Of a DNA stretch of 46,868 nt, positions 1-8,617 are shown one piece after another. The first letter of the stretch is position 1, and the number at the start of each line of letters is the position of its first letter. The translations under genes and the position numbers were made by a program. The DNA comes from Albidovulum sp. bin36 (GTDB lineage: Bacteria; Pseudomonadota; Alphaproteobacteria; Rhodobacterales; Rhodobacteraceae), in assembly GCA_002238565.1 (NCBI GenBank), contig MPMP01000038.1, positions 1-46,868 of the forward strand, written 5' to 3'. The notes under the pieces are model-generated. The model was given only the letters and a program-made list of their open reading frames with translations, was not told the origin of the DNA and searched no databases.

Positions 1-149
1 CTTAACCATTTGATTCATATCTAGATTTCGCGCGCGATAATTTTCTTTCGCTTCCGGGTTAACACTTGCCCGCCGCCATGGCATGCAAGTTGAGTATCGG
101 ATTGCCTTTATCGGGAGTATTCGGTCATGGACCCTCGAATCTCCGCCCT
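1..149 (+). repeat. Direct repeat copy A: transposase leader
   Basis: About 149 bases here match 14019-14166 in the same orientation, at roughly 85% identity by eye with a one-base indel in the T-rich stretch. Both copies run through the same leader into an ATG-GAC-CC start and then diverge into different transposase remnants. This is best read as the left part of one insertion-sequence type present twice. It may continue to the left of the window. Confidence 0.8.
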
Positions 150-508
150 CAAATCCACGACGTACCTGGGCCGGCGCTTCACACGGCGGCAGGTCGCCGA
201 CATCCAGGCGACCGTCGCGCTTTTTCCCAACGGTGGACGAATTCCACGGCTGGAGCGAGCGCGGCATCCGCCAAGAGCTCTACGCCCATTTCAACCTGAT
301 CGCCATGGCCCGCCTGTTCTCCAACCATATCGACGGCATTCTGGACGAGATGATCCTCAAGCACGCGGTCTCGCTCGCCGACACGGTCGGCCGCGCGGCG
401 GGTTCGATCCTCGCCGTCCGGGCGCGGCTTCGACCGGGACGGTCGTTCCCGCGCCGATCGAGAAAGCCCGTCGGAAAGTGGAGCCGGAGACGATTGTGGG
501 AAACATGA
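127..508 (+). pseudogene. Internally deleted IS transposase remnant (DUF4338/IS4-like)
   Basis: The ATG at 127 opens about 34 codons (MDPRISAL... then GRRFTRRQVADIQ) that resemble, from memory, the start of transposases carrying a DruA/DUF4338-like N-terminal part. Near 230 the frame changes. From 233 to 508 the +2 frame reads like the C-terminus of an IS4-type DDE transposase: ERGIRQELYAHFNLIAMARL, then a basic tail RPGRSFPRRSRKPVGKW before TGA. The full gene would be several hundred codons, so the middle, including the catalytic core, is deleted. It is a dead remnant. The exact IS family is uncertain. Confidence 0.65.
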
Positions 509-582
509 ACCAGAACTAAAAAGGAACTAAAAATGATCTAAACGGATCGAAGAGGCCAACGCGCAAGTGCGCGGCCTTAAGG

Positions 583-1125
583 AAATGACATTGGCGTGCA
601 GGCAGCCGGCGGTGGCAACCGCGCCGAAGCAGGGCAGGCCGTCGCTGTAGACCTTGCGTCCCGAGGTGACGCTCCGGCGGCACTAGCTCTCGATCGCCTT
701 CAGGCGGAAGCCGGCAACCACCTGGAGCTCGATCCTGTGCGGCAGCCGATCCTCCGTCGTCTCTAGGGCCGCCACGAACGGCATCTTCCCTTCCGCCCCG
801 CGCCCCGTTTGCCGTCCCGGACCCCGCCGAGATACACGTCGTCCACTTGGACCAGGCCCGCGAGCGGCTTCTCGTCCTCGCGCTCCATCATTGCCTGCAT
901 GATCTTGTGCTTCATGCGCCAGGCCGCGTTGTAGGACACGCCGGTCTTGCGCATAAGATCTATCGCCGAAATGCCCTTCTTGCCCAGCGTTATCAGGAAA
1001 ATGGCCTGGAACCAGGTCGCGAGAGGAAGCTTCGTGTGCTCGAACAGGGTTCCGGCGGTGACGGATGTCTGTCGTCCGCACTCGCCGCCCTCGGTGCAAA
1101 ATTTACGGGAAATTGCCCGCAAACG
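583..1125 (-). pseudogene. IS1595-family transposase, broken by frameshift and stop
   Basis: Reading on the minus strand from about 1125, the sequence shows the zinc-ribbon end (CGRQTSVTAGTLFEHTKLPL), the helix-turn-helix region (YNAAWRMKHKIMQAM) and the first catalytic Asp in VQVDDVYLGG. These are typical of ISXO2-like IS1595-family transposases. Around 800 the frame shifts to one reading KMPFVAALETTEDR and GFRLKAIES. A TAG stop lies at 683-685, yet homology resumes past it with KVYSDGLPCFGAV, which contains the second catalytic Asp, down to about 583. The N-terminus and C-terminus are missing. The gene carries at least one frameshift and one nonsense codon. Confidence 0.75.
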
Positions 1126-1250
1126 GCGCGCGAGAGGCCGTCGAAATGGAAGGAATTTCTGTTCAGAGGTTTACAGATCAATCGGTTGCCAACAACGCGG
1201 ACGTCTCTTGATGTGCGTGGAACCTGGCTTACCGGAATTAACAACCGCAC

Positions 1251-1400
1251 TTGGGAAAGCATGCCGCGGCAGGTGCCGACAGGAAGTCCATCGACCAGCT
1301 TTTCGAGGATGTCACGGCCTGGCTCATCCGGGAACTGGAAACCGGAAACGTCCCTTGGGAACGGCCTTGGACAAGCAGGAAGGTCCCTCTGGAGCCGGCC
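1251..1400 (+). pseudogene. ArdC-like N-terminal fragment
   Basis: A short reading frame contains IDQLFEDVTAWLIREL followed by ETGNVPWERPW. This resembles the N-terminal domain of ArdC-type antirestriction proteins, in which a helix is followed by the Pro-Trp-x-x-Pro-Trp pattern. Similarity stops after about 40 codons and the frame then runs antisense through the neighbouring hydrolase gene. ArdC proteins are usually carried by plasmids and conjugative elements, so this is probably a scrap of such an element. The call rests on a short motif only. Confidence 0.45.
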
Positions 1401-1463
1401 GGCGCGAGGGTTTCGGCTTCAGCCCGACGGAACGCGCATGCCAGGCCCGAATCGCTCGAGTCT

Positions 1464-2210
1464 CTACGGACGGAATGCTCTATCATGCCCGGGAATGACA
1501 AGGTCGGGTTTGTATTCCTGGGCGCGATCGAGCGAGCGATGCAGCGCATCGAGCTGTTCGGCCGAATACCAATGGGAATACTCGCGGCGCGTATATTCCG
1601 TACGCAGCATGGCAAGGTCGCCGGCGACAAGCACGCGCGCGTCCCTAGCCTCTACGATCAGCGAAATATGGCCGGCCGTGTGGCCGGGCGTCGGAAATGC
1701 GGCAACCCCGGGCATGAGCTCGGTTTCGCTATCGATTTCGGTTACTGGCCCCATCATGGTTTTTTTGGCATCCACAATTGGAGCTCCTTCGATTGCGGCC
1801 ATTTCGGCAAGTTCGCCAGATCCGAGAATCCAGGGCTTGCCGGCGAGCTGCGTAATCGCGCCGGCATGGTCCGTGTGCGTGTGCGTCGTAACAACGGCAT
1901 CGATGTCCGCATAGTCCAGACCGCGTTTTTGAAGCGCATGCCACAGAATCGAGTATGCGCCGATGTGATGATTGCCGGGGTCGACGACGACGGTTTTTTC
2001 GCCGCGAATCAATAACGTCGCGGCTACTGGAAGAAACCCCACATTGGTCTTGAATATCGGCAGATCGCCCGGTCCGACGCCGAGCATCGCTTCCATTCGG
2101 TCGAGCTGCTGCTCCGGCGAGGATGCAAAAAAGTAGACGAGCTCGTCCTCATGCAGCCGGAACCGAAGGCAGACGGGCTGAATTATTACATCGACAGTCG
2201 GCTTTCCCAC
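1464..2210 (-). CDS. MBL-fold metallo-hydrolase, AHL-lactonase-like
   Basis: This 248-residue protein has a metallo-beta-lactamase fold. Visible ligands are HTHTDH (H110, H112, D114, H115), H177 in TPGHTAGH, D198 in VAGD and H242 in PGHD. The layout matches N-acyl-homoserine-lactonase-like and related hydrolases, but the substrate is not shown. The start is the GTG at 2208-2210. It lies 1 nt after the tandem TAA stops of the upstream gene and has a GGGAG Shine-Dalgarno sequence inside that gene's end, so the two are translationally linked. The protein stops only six residues after PGHD, where I would expect roughly 20 more in close relatives. The C-terminus may have been trimmed by the rearrangements just downstream. 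It is the last gene of the minus-strand catabolic cluster. Confidence 0.85.
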   Translation of the reverse strand: MGKPTVDVIIQPVCLRFRLHEDELVYFFASSPEQQLDRMEAMLGVGPGDLPIFKTNVGFLPVAATLLIRGEKTVVVDPGNHHIGAYSILWHALQKRGLDYADIDAVVTTHTHTDHAGAITQLAGKPWILGSGELAEMAAIEGAPIVDAKKTMMGPVTEIDSETELMPGVAAFPTPGHTAGHISLIVEARDARVLVAGDLAMLRTEYTRREYSHWYSAEQLDALHRSLDRAQEYKPDLVIPGHDRAFRP

Positions 2211-2214
2211 TTTA

Positions 2215-3435
2215 TTAGTCTCCCGATTCAGGCGGATAATTTTCGACGGAGCCGCGAATCCAGTCCAATGTGGCAAGATCCATGAAGCTGTAGTTGTAGA
2301 AGGTGTAGCCGCTAGACGCCGATGCTACGGCGCGCACCTGGACGCCGAGTTCGTCTTCGCTCGAAACTTGCGGCAAAATCGCGCGAATCGCGGGCACCTG
2401 GGCGGCTTCGCCGCGAATCAGCGCATTGTAGGTTTCGAAACGGTCCGCCAGCACCGCCTGATCGGTAAAATAGTAAGTCGGATGGATTTCATCGACAAGC
2501 GGAAGCAAGTCGTCGAGATCGACTCCGTTCTGCCACTTTCTCCCGTTCGGACCGAGAGGGTAGAGAGGTCCGAAATCCAGCGCGGCGATCGTGATGTCCG
2601 GCGCCGCCGCGCGAATAGCCCCGGCTATGTTTTCGGTCGCTTCGGAAACGCCGGATTCGCGAACGCGCAAATACCCGCCGAATTGACCGTCTGCGCCGCC
2701 TTCGAGCCGTTCCCATTCGAACGGGACGGCCGGCCGCGCGGAACTTGCGCTGTCGACCTGCCGCCGCGTCCAGTCGCGCACGCCGTCGAAATCTATGCCG
2801 TCCCGCATTTGCCGCTCCCGGCATGCCGGGCAAAAGCATAGCGACGCGAGAAACTCGGCTTCGGCGCCGAGGGGAACGCCGATGACTTCGTGATGGTGAT
2901 CGTGGCGCAAGGGAAGATATTCCACGGATTCAAGCAATATGCGATCGAATATTCCGCGACCCGCTATGTCGGCGGCCACGGATCGGGCGAGGTCCGCGAC
3001 TTGTTCGTTCGAAGGGCAAATCGTGTGGAAAATCCGATCGCCCCACGGGTTCTCCACGGCGACATCCGGATAGGACGTTCCAATTCCTGAATTGTGAAAG
3101 ACCGGCATCCAGGCCGAAAGCGAGATCCCTCGTCGCTCGGCGCGTTCCGCCAATTCTTCCCAGAATTTCGGCCAGGAGTCGGAAAGGCTGCTCACGGGAG
3201 GCGCGAGCGGATGGTCGCGGATCCAATCGCCGGGCTTGAAGTACAGCGCGCCCGGTACCGGGAAGTAAACGCGCCGTGCCGGATTGTGAGGCAGGAAGAA
3301 CATTCCGGAATGATACCAAACTGCCAGGTAGAGCGAGTTCAGTCCGGCGCGCTCGACTCCGTCGAGCACCGCATCGGGACCTTCGTCCAGAACATCCCAC
3401 GCGTACGCGTAGAGGCCGAGCACCGCTGTTTTCAT
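2215..3435 (-). CDS. Uncharacterised glycoside-hydrolase-like barrel protein
   Basis: This 406-residue protein has no signal peptide or membrane segment and is likely cytoplasmic. Its alternating strand and helix pattern (LGLYAYAWDVLDEG; GLNSLYLAVWYHSGM; ISLSAWMPVFHNSG; FDRILLESVEYLPLRHDHHH) suggests a TIM barrel of the kind seen in putative family-10-like glycosyl hydrolases. Candidate catalytic or metal residues are E169 and E172 and the His-rich HDHHHE. A Cys cluster, CFCPAC (C200, C202, C205), could bind a metal. I do not recognise a characterised homologue and do not assign a reaction. It overlaps the creatininase gene by 4 nt (ATGA) and is followed 4 nt later by the MBL hydrolase, so it belongs to the same pathway. 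Confidence 0.7.
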   Translation of the reverse strand: MKTAVLGLYAYAWDVLDEGPDAVLDGVERAGLNSLYLAVWYHSGMFFLPHNPARRVYFPVPGALYFKPGDWIRDHPLAPPVSSLSDSWPKFWEELAERAERRGISLSAWMPVFHNSGIGTSYPDVAVENPWGDRIFHTICPSNEQVADLARSVAADIAGRGIFDRILLESVEYLPLRHDHHHEVIGVPLGAEAEFLASLCFCPACRERQMRDGIDFDGVRDWTRRQVDSASSARPAVPFEWERLEGGADGQFGGYLRVRESGVSEATENIAGAIRAAAPDITIAALDFGPLYPLGPNGRKWQNGVDLDDLLPLVDEIHPTYYFTDQAVLADRFETYNALIRGEAAQVPAIRAILPQVSSEDELGVQVRAVASASSGYTFYNYSFMDLATLDWIRGSVENYPPESGD

Positions 3436-4235
3436 TTTTTATCCTCCCGGCAGTCGCGCAAGGGCCAGCTCGCGAATTCCTCGAAAAAGGCGGCTACAGC
3501 CGCTACCATTGCCTCCAGCAGCTCTTCGCCCCGCTTGCGCGAAGCGAGCGTGGGAGCGCCGATGACGCCCGTGGGGCTGAGCTCCTTGAAACTAGCGGCG
3601 GCGGCGACGGGTCCGCCGGACAGTAAATCCGCGGCCAGATAATTCGATTTTTCGAGATAGTGGTCCTTCGCGGCATCCATTCGAACAAGGTCGGGTCTGC
3701 TTGCCAGCATGAGAGAAGTCTCCATTTCGCATGCATGCATGATTCCGCCGGGTTCGGATTTCCTCCAGGCGGCAAGCTCCCGGAGCGCGAAATCCCAGTA
3801 GGATGCGAACACCGCGCTGACGCCGTGATCGTAGCGAAGCGTCTGGACAAGGTTTTTCAAAAGGTTGGCGTTTCCGCCATGGCCGTTGAGCAGCGCTATC
3901 CTGCGGAATCCGTGTCTTGCCAGGCTTTGCGCCGCTTGGCCGGCAACGGCGCTGAATGCCGTGTCGTCCAGCGACACCGTGCCTGGAAAATCCATGTGGT
4001 GCGGCGAATACCCGGTCCAGATTACCGGCGCTACCGCGATTGCGCCTCCGGACTCCGCCATCCGCGTCGCCGCTCTTTCGGCAACGGTTCCGACGAGATG
4101 AGCATCAACCATCACGGGCAAGTGAGGTCCGTGCTGCTCGAATGCGCCGATAGGCAGAACGGCTACCGGATCGCGTTCCAGCAGAGCATCGATTTCAGGC
4201 CAGGCCAGTTCGCCGAGCTTTACGTTTATTGCCAT
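3432..4235 (-). CDS. Creatininase-family amidohydrolase
   Basis: This 267-residue protein is a full-length creatininase-family member. These enzymes hydrolyse cyclic or linear amides using divalent metals. Ligand candidates are E33, H35 and D44 in AFEQHGPHLPVMVDAH and H119 in NGHGGN. A later HACEMETS (H167, E170) is typical of the broad family (ArfB/MftE-like). True creatininase has Glu two residues after the fourth ligand, while here that position is Gly, so creatinine itself is not a safe substrate call. It overlaps the next gene by 4 nt and begins 7 nt after the Gfo/Idh/MocA gene, within one transcription unit. The cluster context suggests ring opening or amide cleavage of an imported compound. 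Confidence 0.9.
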   Translation of the reverse strand: MAINVKLGELAWPEIDALLERDPVAVLPIGAFEQHGPHLPVMVDAHLVGTVAERAATRMAESGGAIAVAPVIWTGYSPHHMDFPGTVSLDDTAFSAVAGQAAQSLARHGFRRIALLNGHGGNANLLKNLVQTLRYDHGVSAVFASYWDFALRELAAWRKSEPGGIMHACEMETSLMLASRPDLVRMDAAKDHYLEKSNYLAADLLSGGPVAAAASFKELSPTGVIGAPTLASRKRGEELLEAMVAAVAAFFEEFASWPLRDCREDKK

Positions 4236-4242
4236 TGCCTGC

Positions 4243-5244
4243 CTAAACCTCCTCCAGTCTTACCGCCCGCTCGCGGTCTATCGACATCTTCATTGCCGCG
4301 ACGACGGCTTCCGCGCGCCGCGCCGAATTCAATCCGGCCAAGTGGGGCGCGCCGGCCAGCGAGTTGTCGACAAATGCACCTAGCGAAAGCGCGAGCGCGC
4401 CTCCGACGCCACCGTCGGGCAGAATCGGCCAGTGCGTCATGTCGGGTCTAGTGAAACCGGCTTCGCCCTGCACCGCGAACCCGTGCGAAGATCCCTCGAT
4501 TGCTATGCTTCCCTCGTCGCCGACCAAATGGAATGCTTGATCCAGAGGTTCCGGATGAGTCGGCGGCAGCACCCAGGAGGTTTCGAACACGGCAACCGAG
4601 CCGTCGGCGAAACGCAGAGTCGCCACCACCGCGTCGTGGCATCCGTATTCGGCGCATCTTCTTACGACGGCTTCCGCATAGGCTCTTTCCGCGGGAGCGG
4701 CGGCCACCGTCAGCGCCATGTCGATATCGTGAATTAGCGTTGACGAAAGCAGATCCGTCCAAGGCGCGTATTTTTCGATCCCAAGCCTCGTTCCTCTTCG
4801 GCGCGCAAAGCACGACACCAGGCGGCCGATTCCTCCTTCGGCGACGATTTGCTTCATGCGAGAGAATCTGGGGTCCGCATGCAGAATGAAATTTATCGCG
4901 GGTTCGGCTCCGGCGGCGACTAGGTCGTCGACTAGCGCGTCGACTTGGCGAATTGTCCGCCCAAGCGGCTTTTCAAGCAGCATCGCGAGGCCCCGCTTCG
5001 CGGCCGCCATCGAAGGCTCCCGGCGCGCGGTTTCAGGAGTCGCGATGCTTACGGCATCGAGTTCTTCCGATTCCAGGAGCTGCTCGTAGCTTTCATATCC
5101 CCGGCACTTCAGCGAATCGGCAACGTGTCGGGCGCGTTGCGCATTCGCGTCGCATACGGCGACGAGATCGCAGCGCGGGTTCGAGTCGAATATGCGCGCG
5201 TGCAACTCGCCTATCGACCCCGCGCCGATAACGGCTATTCGCAT
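4243..5244 (-). CDS. Gfo/Idh/MocA-family oxidoreductase
   Basis: This 333-residue NAD(P)-dependent dehydrogenase has an N-terminal Rossmann motif (IAVIGAGSIGELHA) with a following acidic strand end (VAVCDAN). It also has the family signature EKPLGRT near residue 92 and a substrate-domain motif HDIDMAL, where His and Asp match the usual catalytic pair. Such enzymes oxidise or reduce sugars, inositols and related polyols. It sits between the permease genes (12 nt gap) and the creatininase gene (7 nt gap), so it probably acts on the imported compound or a cleavage product of it. The substrate cannot be read from the sequence. Confidence 0.9.
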   Translation of the reverse strand: MRIAVIGAGSIGELHARIFDSNPRCDLVAVCDANAQRARHVADSLKCRGYESYEQLLESEELDAVSIATPETARREPSMAAAKRGLAMLLEKPLGRTIRQVDALVDDLVAAGAEPAINFILHADPRFSRMKQIVAEGGIGRLVSCFARRRGTRLGIEKYAPWTDLLSSTLIHDIDMALTVAAAPAERAYAEAVVRRCAEYGCHDAVVATLRFADGSVAVFETSWVLPPTHPEPLDQAFHLVGDEGSIAIEGSSHGFAVQGEAGFTRPDMTHWPILPDGGVGGALALSLGAFVDNSLAGAPHLAGLNSARRAEAVVAAMKMSIDRERAVRLEEV

Positions 5245-5256
5245 CGTGGTCCCATT

Positions 5257-6108
5257 CTACTTGTCGGCTCCTTCCAGCAGCACGCGCGTAATCAAATTCT
5301 GAAATACCAGCATGAGAAGCGCCACCGGCAGCAGAGTCAGCACGGCGGCGGCGGCTTGCTGCCCCACCTTTATGTCGATTGTACTGCGAAACATGCCCAA
5401 TGCTACAGTCGAAATTTTCAGATCGCTAGTGAAAATGAGCGGCGTAAGGAATTCGATCCAGGAAAGTATGAAGGCGAAAATGAACCCGGCGAGAATGCCG
5501 GGGCGCACCAGCGGAAGCATTACTCTGGCCAGCGCCTGGATGTCGGAGCAACCGTCGACTTTCGCGGAATCTTCGATTTCCTTCGGAACCTTGTCGATGA
5601 AGGCTTTCAATATCAAAATTTCGAACGGCAGAATAAATCCCGAATACGCTATGATCAGGCTCAGAAACGAGTCGTCCAGGCCCCATCTTACGAAAATGAC
5701 GAACATGGGTATCAAAAACAAAACAGTCGGCAGGAAGTATACGGAGGCCATTGCGCCGATCACGAACGAGCTGCCGGGAAGGCGCAGCCTCGAAATCGCG
5801 TAGGCGGCCGGCAGAGCGAGAATAAGGCAAACCGCGGCGGTCATTGTCGAAACGATGAGGCTGTTCCTTATGCCTTCGCGTATGGGAACGATGTGTCCCT
5901 GCCCCAGAACCTCCTTGAAATGCTCCAGGAAAAGATTGCTCGGCAAGAACTGAACGTCTCTGGAACGAATTACCGATTCCGGTTGAACGCTTGTCAGCAA
6001 AAGCCCGTAAAGGGGAAAAGCCATCACGGCGAGCACCAGAGCGGCGGAACCGTAGATTATCGTATGGCGCGCCAGTGCTCGCCGCCGTCTGGGACCAAGC
6101 GCGATCAT
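5257..6108 (-). CDS. ABC sugar-type permease, MalG-like
   Basis: This 283-residue inner-membrane permease of the carbohydrate (CUT1) class has about six hydrophobic segments. The cytoplasmic EAA loop reads EDSAKVDGCSDIQALARVML and contacts the ATPase. The N-terminus is short and basic (MIALGPRRRRALARH), as in MalG-type subunits. It overlaps the MalF-like gene by 4 nt. No ATPase gene is present in the cluster, so it must share a UgpC/MalK/MsmX-type ATPase encoded elsewhere. Confidence 0.9.
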   Translation of the reverse strand: MIALGPRRRRALARHTIIYGSAALVLAVMAFPLYGLLLTSVQPESVIRSRDVQFLPSNLFLEHFKEVLGQGHIVPIREGIRNSLIVSTMTAAVCLILALPAAYAISRLRLPGSSFVIGAMASVYFLPTVLFLIPMFVIFVRWGLDDSFLSLIIAYSGFILPFEILILKAFIDKVPKEIEDSAKVDGCSDIQALARVMLPLVRPGILAGFIFAFILSWIEFLTPLIFTSDLKISTVALGMFRSTIDIKVGQQAAAAVLTLLPVALLMLVFQNLITRVLLEGADK

Positions 6109-7067
6109 CGCTGGGCCCGCGCAAGGAAACGGCGAAAAAGCGTCGCCAGCAGCACGGCGAAAAGCGTTACCAGAAGCAGAACGTATGCGGCGGCCGAGGC
6201 GCGGCCAAGGTCGAACGACTGGAACGCTTCGCGATAGACGAAGTAGTTCAGCGTCGTCGTGCCTCCCCCCGGGCCTCCGCGCGTTAGCACGAAAATCGTG
6301 TCGAAGGCTTTCATAGCCCAGACGAACTGTATCAATGCCAATGGAATGGCGATCGGCGCCATCAATGGCAGCATCATGTGCCGGAATCTCTGCCCGACCG
6401 TGGCGCCGTCGACGGATGCCGATTCAAAGACCTGCTTGGGCAAGCTCTGCAGCCCGGCAAGGAGAAACAGCGCTGTAAACGGAATCGCCTTCCAAATCTC
6501 CGCTACGGCGATGACGTGAAGCGCCGTCCAGCCGTCGCCGAGCCAAATCCGGTACTGGTCGATCAGCCCGGCCCGTTGAAGCAACGCATTCACGAATCCG
6601 ACATCGGCATGGAACATTTGACCCCAAAGCACGCCCGCGACCACCGGAGGCACGGCCCAGGGAAGCACGACCACGACCCGGACCAATGTCCGCCCGTAGA
6701 ATCTCTGATTTAGCAGCAGCGCGATCAGGAAGCCGAAGACAGTCGCAGGGATCGCGATCAGAAAGCCGAAATAAATCGTTCGCAGCGTCGCGCTCACGAA
6801 TTCCGGGTTTTCGATCAGGCGAATGTAGTTCTCGGCGGCGACGAAGCGGCCGAGCTCGAGCCTAACCATGTCGAATTCGGCGAAGCTTAAAGCCAGGGTG
6901 AAGAAAACGGGATACAGATAAACGCCTCCAACCAGCAGCAGGGAAGGCGCGATCATAAGGGCGGCGCGCAGGATTTCGCGCTGCCGCCGCTTGCTCGTTC
7001 TTTCGAAATTGATGTGGTCGACGCCGCCATTCCGGCGGCGCCCGTGCACGCTATGCGCGGCTGGCAT
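6105..7067 (-). CDS. ABC sugar-type permease, MalF/UgpA-like
   Basis: This 320-residue permease partners the MalG-like subunit. It has six predicted membrane segments and the EAA loop FESASVDGATVGQRFRHMML. The chosen start (ATG at 7065-7067) overlaps the end of the binding-protein gene by 17 nt. The first 20 residues are hydrophilic and could be spurious, but I see no better ATG or GTG before the first membrane helix at about residue 33. Tight overlap with the binding-protein gene implies translational coupling and, unlike other transport operons in this window, leaves no room for an intergenic hairpin. Confidence 0.88.
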   Translation of the reverse strand: MPAAHSVHGRRRNGGVDHINFERTSKRRQREILRAALMIAPSLLLVGGVYLYPVFFTLALSFAEFDMVRLELGRFVAAENYIRLIENPEFVSATLRTIYFGFLIAIPATVFGFLIALLLNQRFYGRTLVRVVVVLPWAVPPVVAGVLWGQMFHADVGFVNALLQRAGLIDQYRIWLGDGWTALHVIAVAEIWKAIPFTALFLLAGLQSLPKQVFESASVDGATVGQRFRHMMLPLMAPIAIPLALIQFVWAMKAFDTIFVLTRGGPGGGTTTLNYFVYREAFQSFDLGRASAAAYVLLLVTLFAVLLATLFRRFLARAQR

Positions 7068-8340
7068 TTATGAGATTTACGGCCTCGTCCAGTGCTTCCC
7101 GCGGCTTGATTTCCTGCGCGAGCGCCCTCGAGATCTGCCCAGTTAGAATTTCCAGCCATCTTTCTCGGTCCGTCGAATAGCCGCCGTCGACGGGATACTG
7201 GTAGGATTGGCGGATAACCTCCGCGAACGGCAGGTTCGCCACGACATCCGAGTGGCCGAGCGCCACGTCGATCGATGGCGCCCACGGCGACGTGGCGCCC
7301 TGCAGAATTTGATTTTCCAGCGATGTCGCGAATTCGATGAATTGGCGGCCGCCTTCGGGATTCTTGGCGAACGCCGGAACCGCAAGAAATTCCGATCCGT
7401 CGACCGAAGCCGAAGTGGCAAGCGCCGGATTCGGCGCGTAGCCGGATCGTCCCTGAACGGCGGAGTCCGGGCTTCCGTTGGCGATGCCGGCGATAAAGGG
7501 CCATGTAAAGAAGAAGCCGCGCTGCCCCGACAGATATCCGGGCGAGGCGTCGAAAACCCAAGTATAGGTTACAACCGCGGGGTCGACGACTTTATGAACA
7601 TGGAGAAGCTCCGTCATTCGCGAAAGAGCTTCGACCCCCGCATCGCTATTCATAACCGGGTTGAGGTCGTCGTCGAGAAATCTCCCGCCGGCGCCCTGTA
7701 GTAGCGAGCCGAATGTAAAGATGCTTCCCACGCCGCCCCAATTGTCGGTAATGCCGTAGACGTTGTTATCCGGGTCGTTGATCTCCTTGGCGAACTCGAT
7801 GAGCTTCGTCCAAGAGTTCGGTTCGGCATGCCATCCCGATGGCGCTTCAGGATCCAGTCCGGCCGCCTCGCACAGATTTTTGTTCCAATGCATAATGGGG
7901 CAGCCGATTGTAATGGGCACGCCGTAGGCGCGGTTCTTGTAGTTGGCCGCCGTTACGCTGTTTGGGATCAAGCCGTTGGGCAGCAGCTTGTTCTCGACGA
8001 GGTCGGTTAGATCTGAAAGCCAGCCCTTGTCCGCCAGGCCCGCGACGAGCGCTGCCGTTACAAAAACGGCGTCGCCGGGGCTGCGGCGAGCGATCAAGCT
8101 CGAGTTCAGCTTTACCGCAAGGTCCGGAGTCGTCACTTGCTCGAATGTCGGAAGAATGCCGAATTCTTCCTCGTAGGCCGGTAAAAGCTTAATCAAGTAG
8201 TCCATGTGCGAACCAAGCAGCAGTTTTACCGGATCCTTGTTCATGGCCGCAGCCGACGCGACGGAAGCCCAGCTTCCGGCCAAGGTTGCGCAGCCGAAAC
8301 CCGCCAATAGGCTTCTGCGATCAATATTAGAATAAAGCAT
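7051..8340 (-). CDS. ABC extracellular solute-binding protein, family 1
   Basis: This 429-residue periplasmic binding protein feeds the two downstream permeases. The N-terminus has a Tat-like signal (DRRSLLAGFGCATLAGSW, then a hydrophobic stretch and ASVASA before the mature part), implying export after folding. The body shows family-1 hallmarks: a Gly-rich hinge region, YGVPITIGCPIMHWNKN, and the late FAKNPEGGRQFIEFATS motif common in sugar and polyol binders. Length is normal for the family. The ligand is unknown. The surrounding hydrolases suggest an amide- or lactone-containing compound, perhaps a glycoside, but this is inference. Confidence 0.9.
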   Translation of the reverse strand: MLYSNIDRRSLLAGFGCATLAGSWASVASAAAMNKDPVKLLLGSHMDYLIKLLPAYEEEFGILPTFEQVTTPDLAVKLNSSLIARRSPGDAVFVTAALVAGLADKGWLSDLTDLVENKLLPNGLIPNSVTAANYKNRAYGVPITIGCPIMHWNKNLCEAAGLDPEAPSGWHAEPNSWTKLIEFAKEINDPDNNVYGITDNWGGVGSIFTFGSLLQGAGGRFLDDDLNPVMNSDAGVEALSRMTELLHVHKVVDPAVVTYTWVFDASPGYLSGQRGFFFTWPFIAGIANGSPDSAVQGRSGYAPNPALATSASVDGSEFLAVPAFAKNPEGGRQFIEFATSLENQILQGATSPWAPSIDVALGHSDVVANLPFAEVIRQSYQYPVDGGYSTDRERWLEILTGQISRALAQEIKPREALDEAVNLINASRA

Positions 8341-8617
8341 TCGCTATCCTCCCGATCTAATCCGATGCAAGTCAATCACTTGGCGTCGCTTTCGTCAATA
8401 CCCGGTTGAATTCCAGCTTTCTCAAATCCTCGCCGACATGAGCGGAGCCGACATGAAACCCGCCCTGCTCCGGGACCGCTACAAGTTTTCGGGAGGATTG
8501 CGCGCTCGGCCGTCGCTTTGGCAAAGCTCTTTGGCCTCTCGAATCGAGCCGAGCGAAAGCCGCGCTCCTGGAAATCTCACCTCATCGCGGAACATTCGAA
8601 TCGGCCCCGCTGCCGAA

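Noticed and set aside
127-230. Druantia (DruA) defence gene
   Set aside because: Only about 34 codons of a DUF4338/DruA-like N-terminus remain and they are attached to a transposase C-terminus, so this is an IS remnant and not a defence system.
847-1914. 355-codon plus-strand frame
   Set aside because: It crosses the antisense of an IS1595 remnant and of the MBL gene with no motif of its own.
4945-6237. 430-codon plus-strand frame
   Set aside because: It runs antisense through the dehydrogenase and MalG-like permease genes, both with clear motifs. Its composition (Gln/His/Arg-rich) is that of a shadow.
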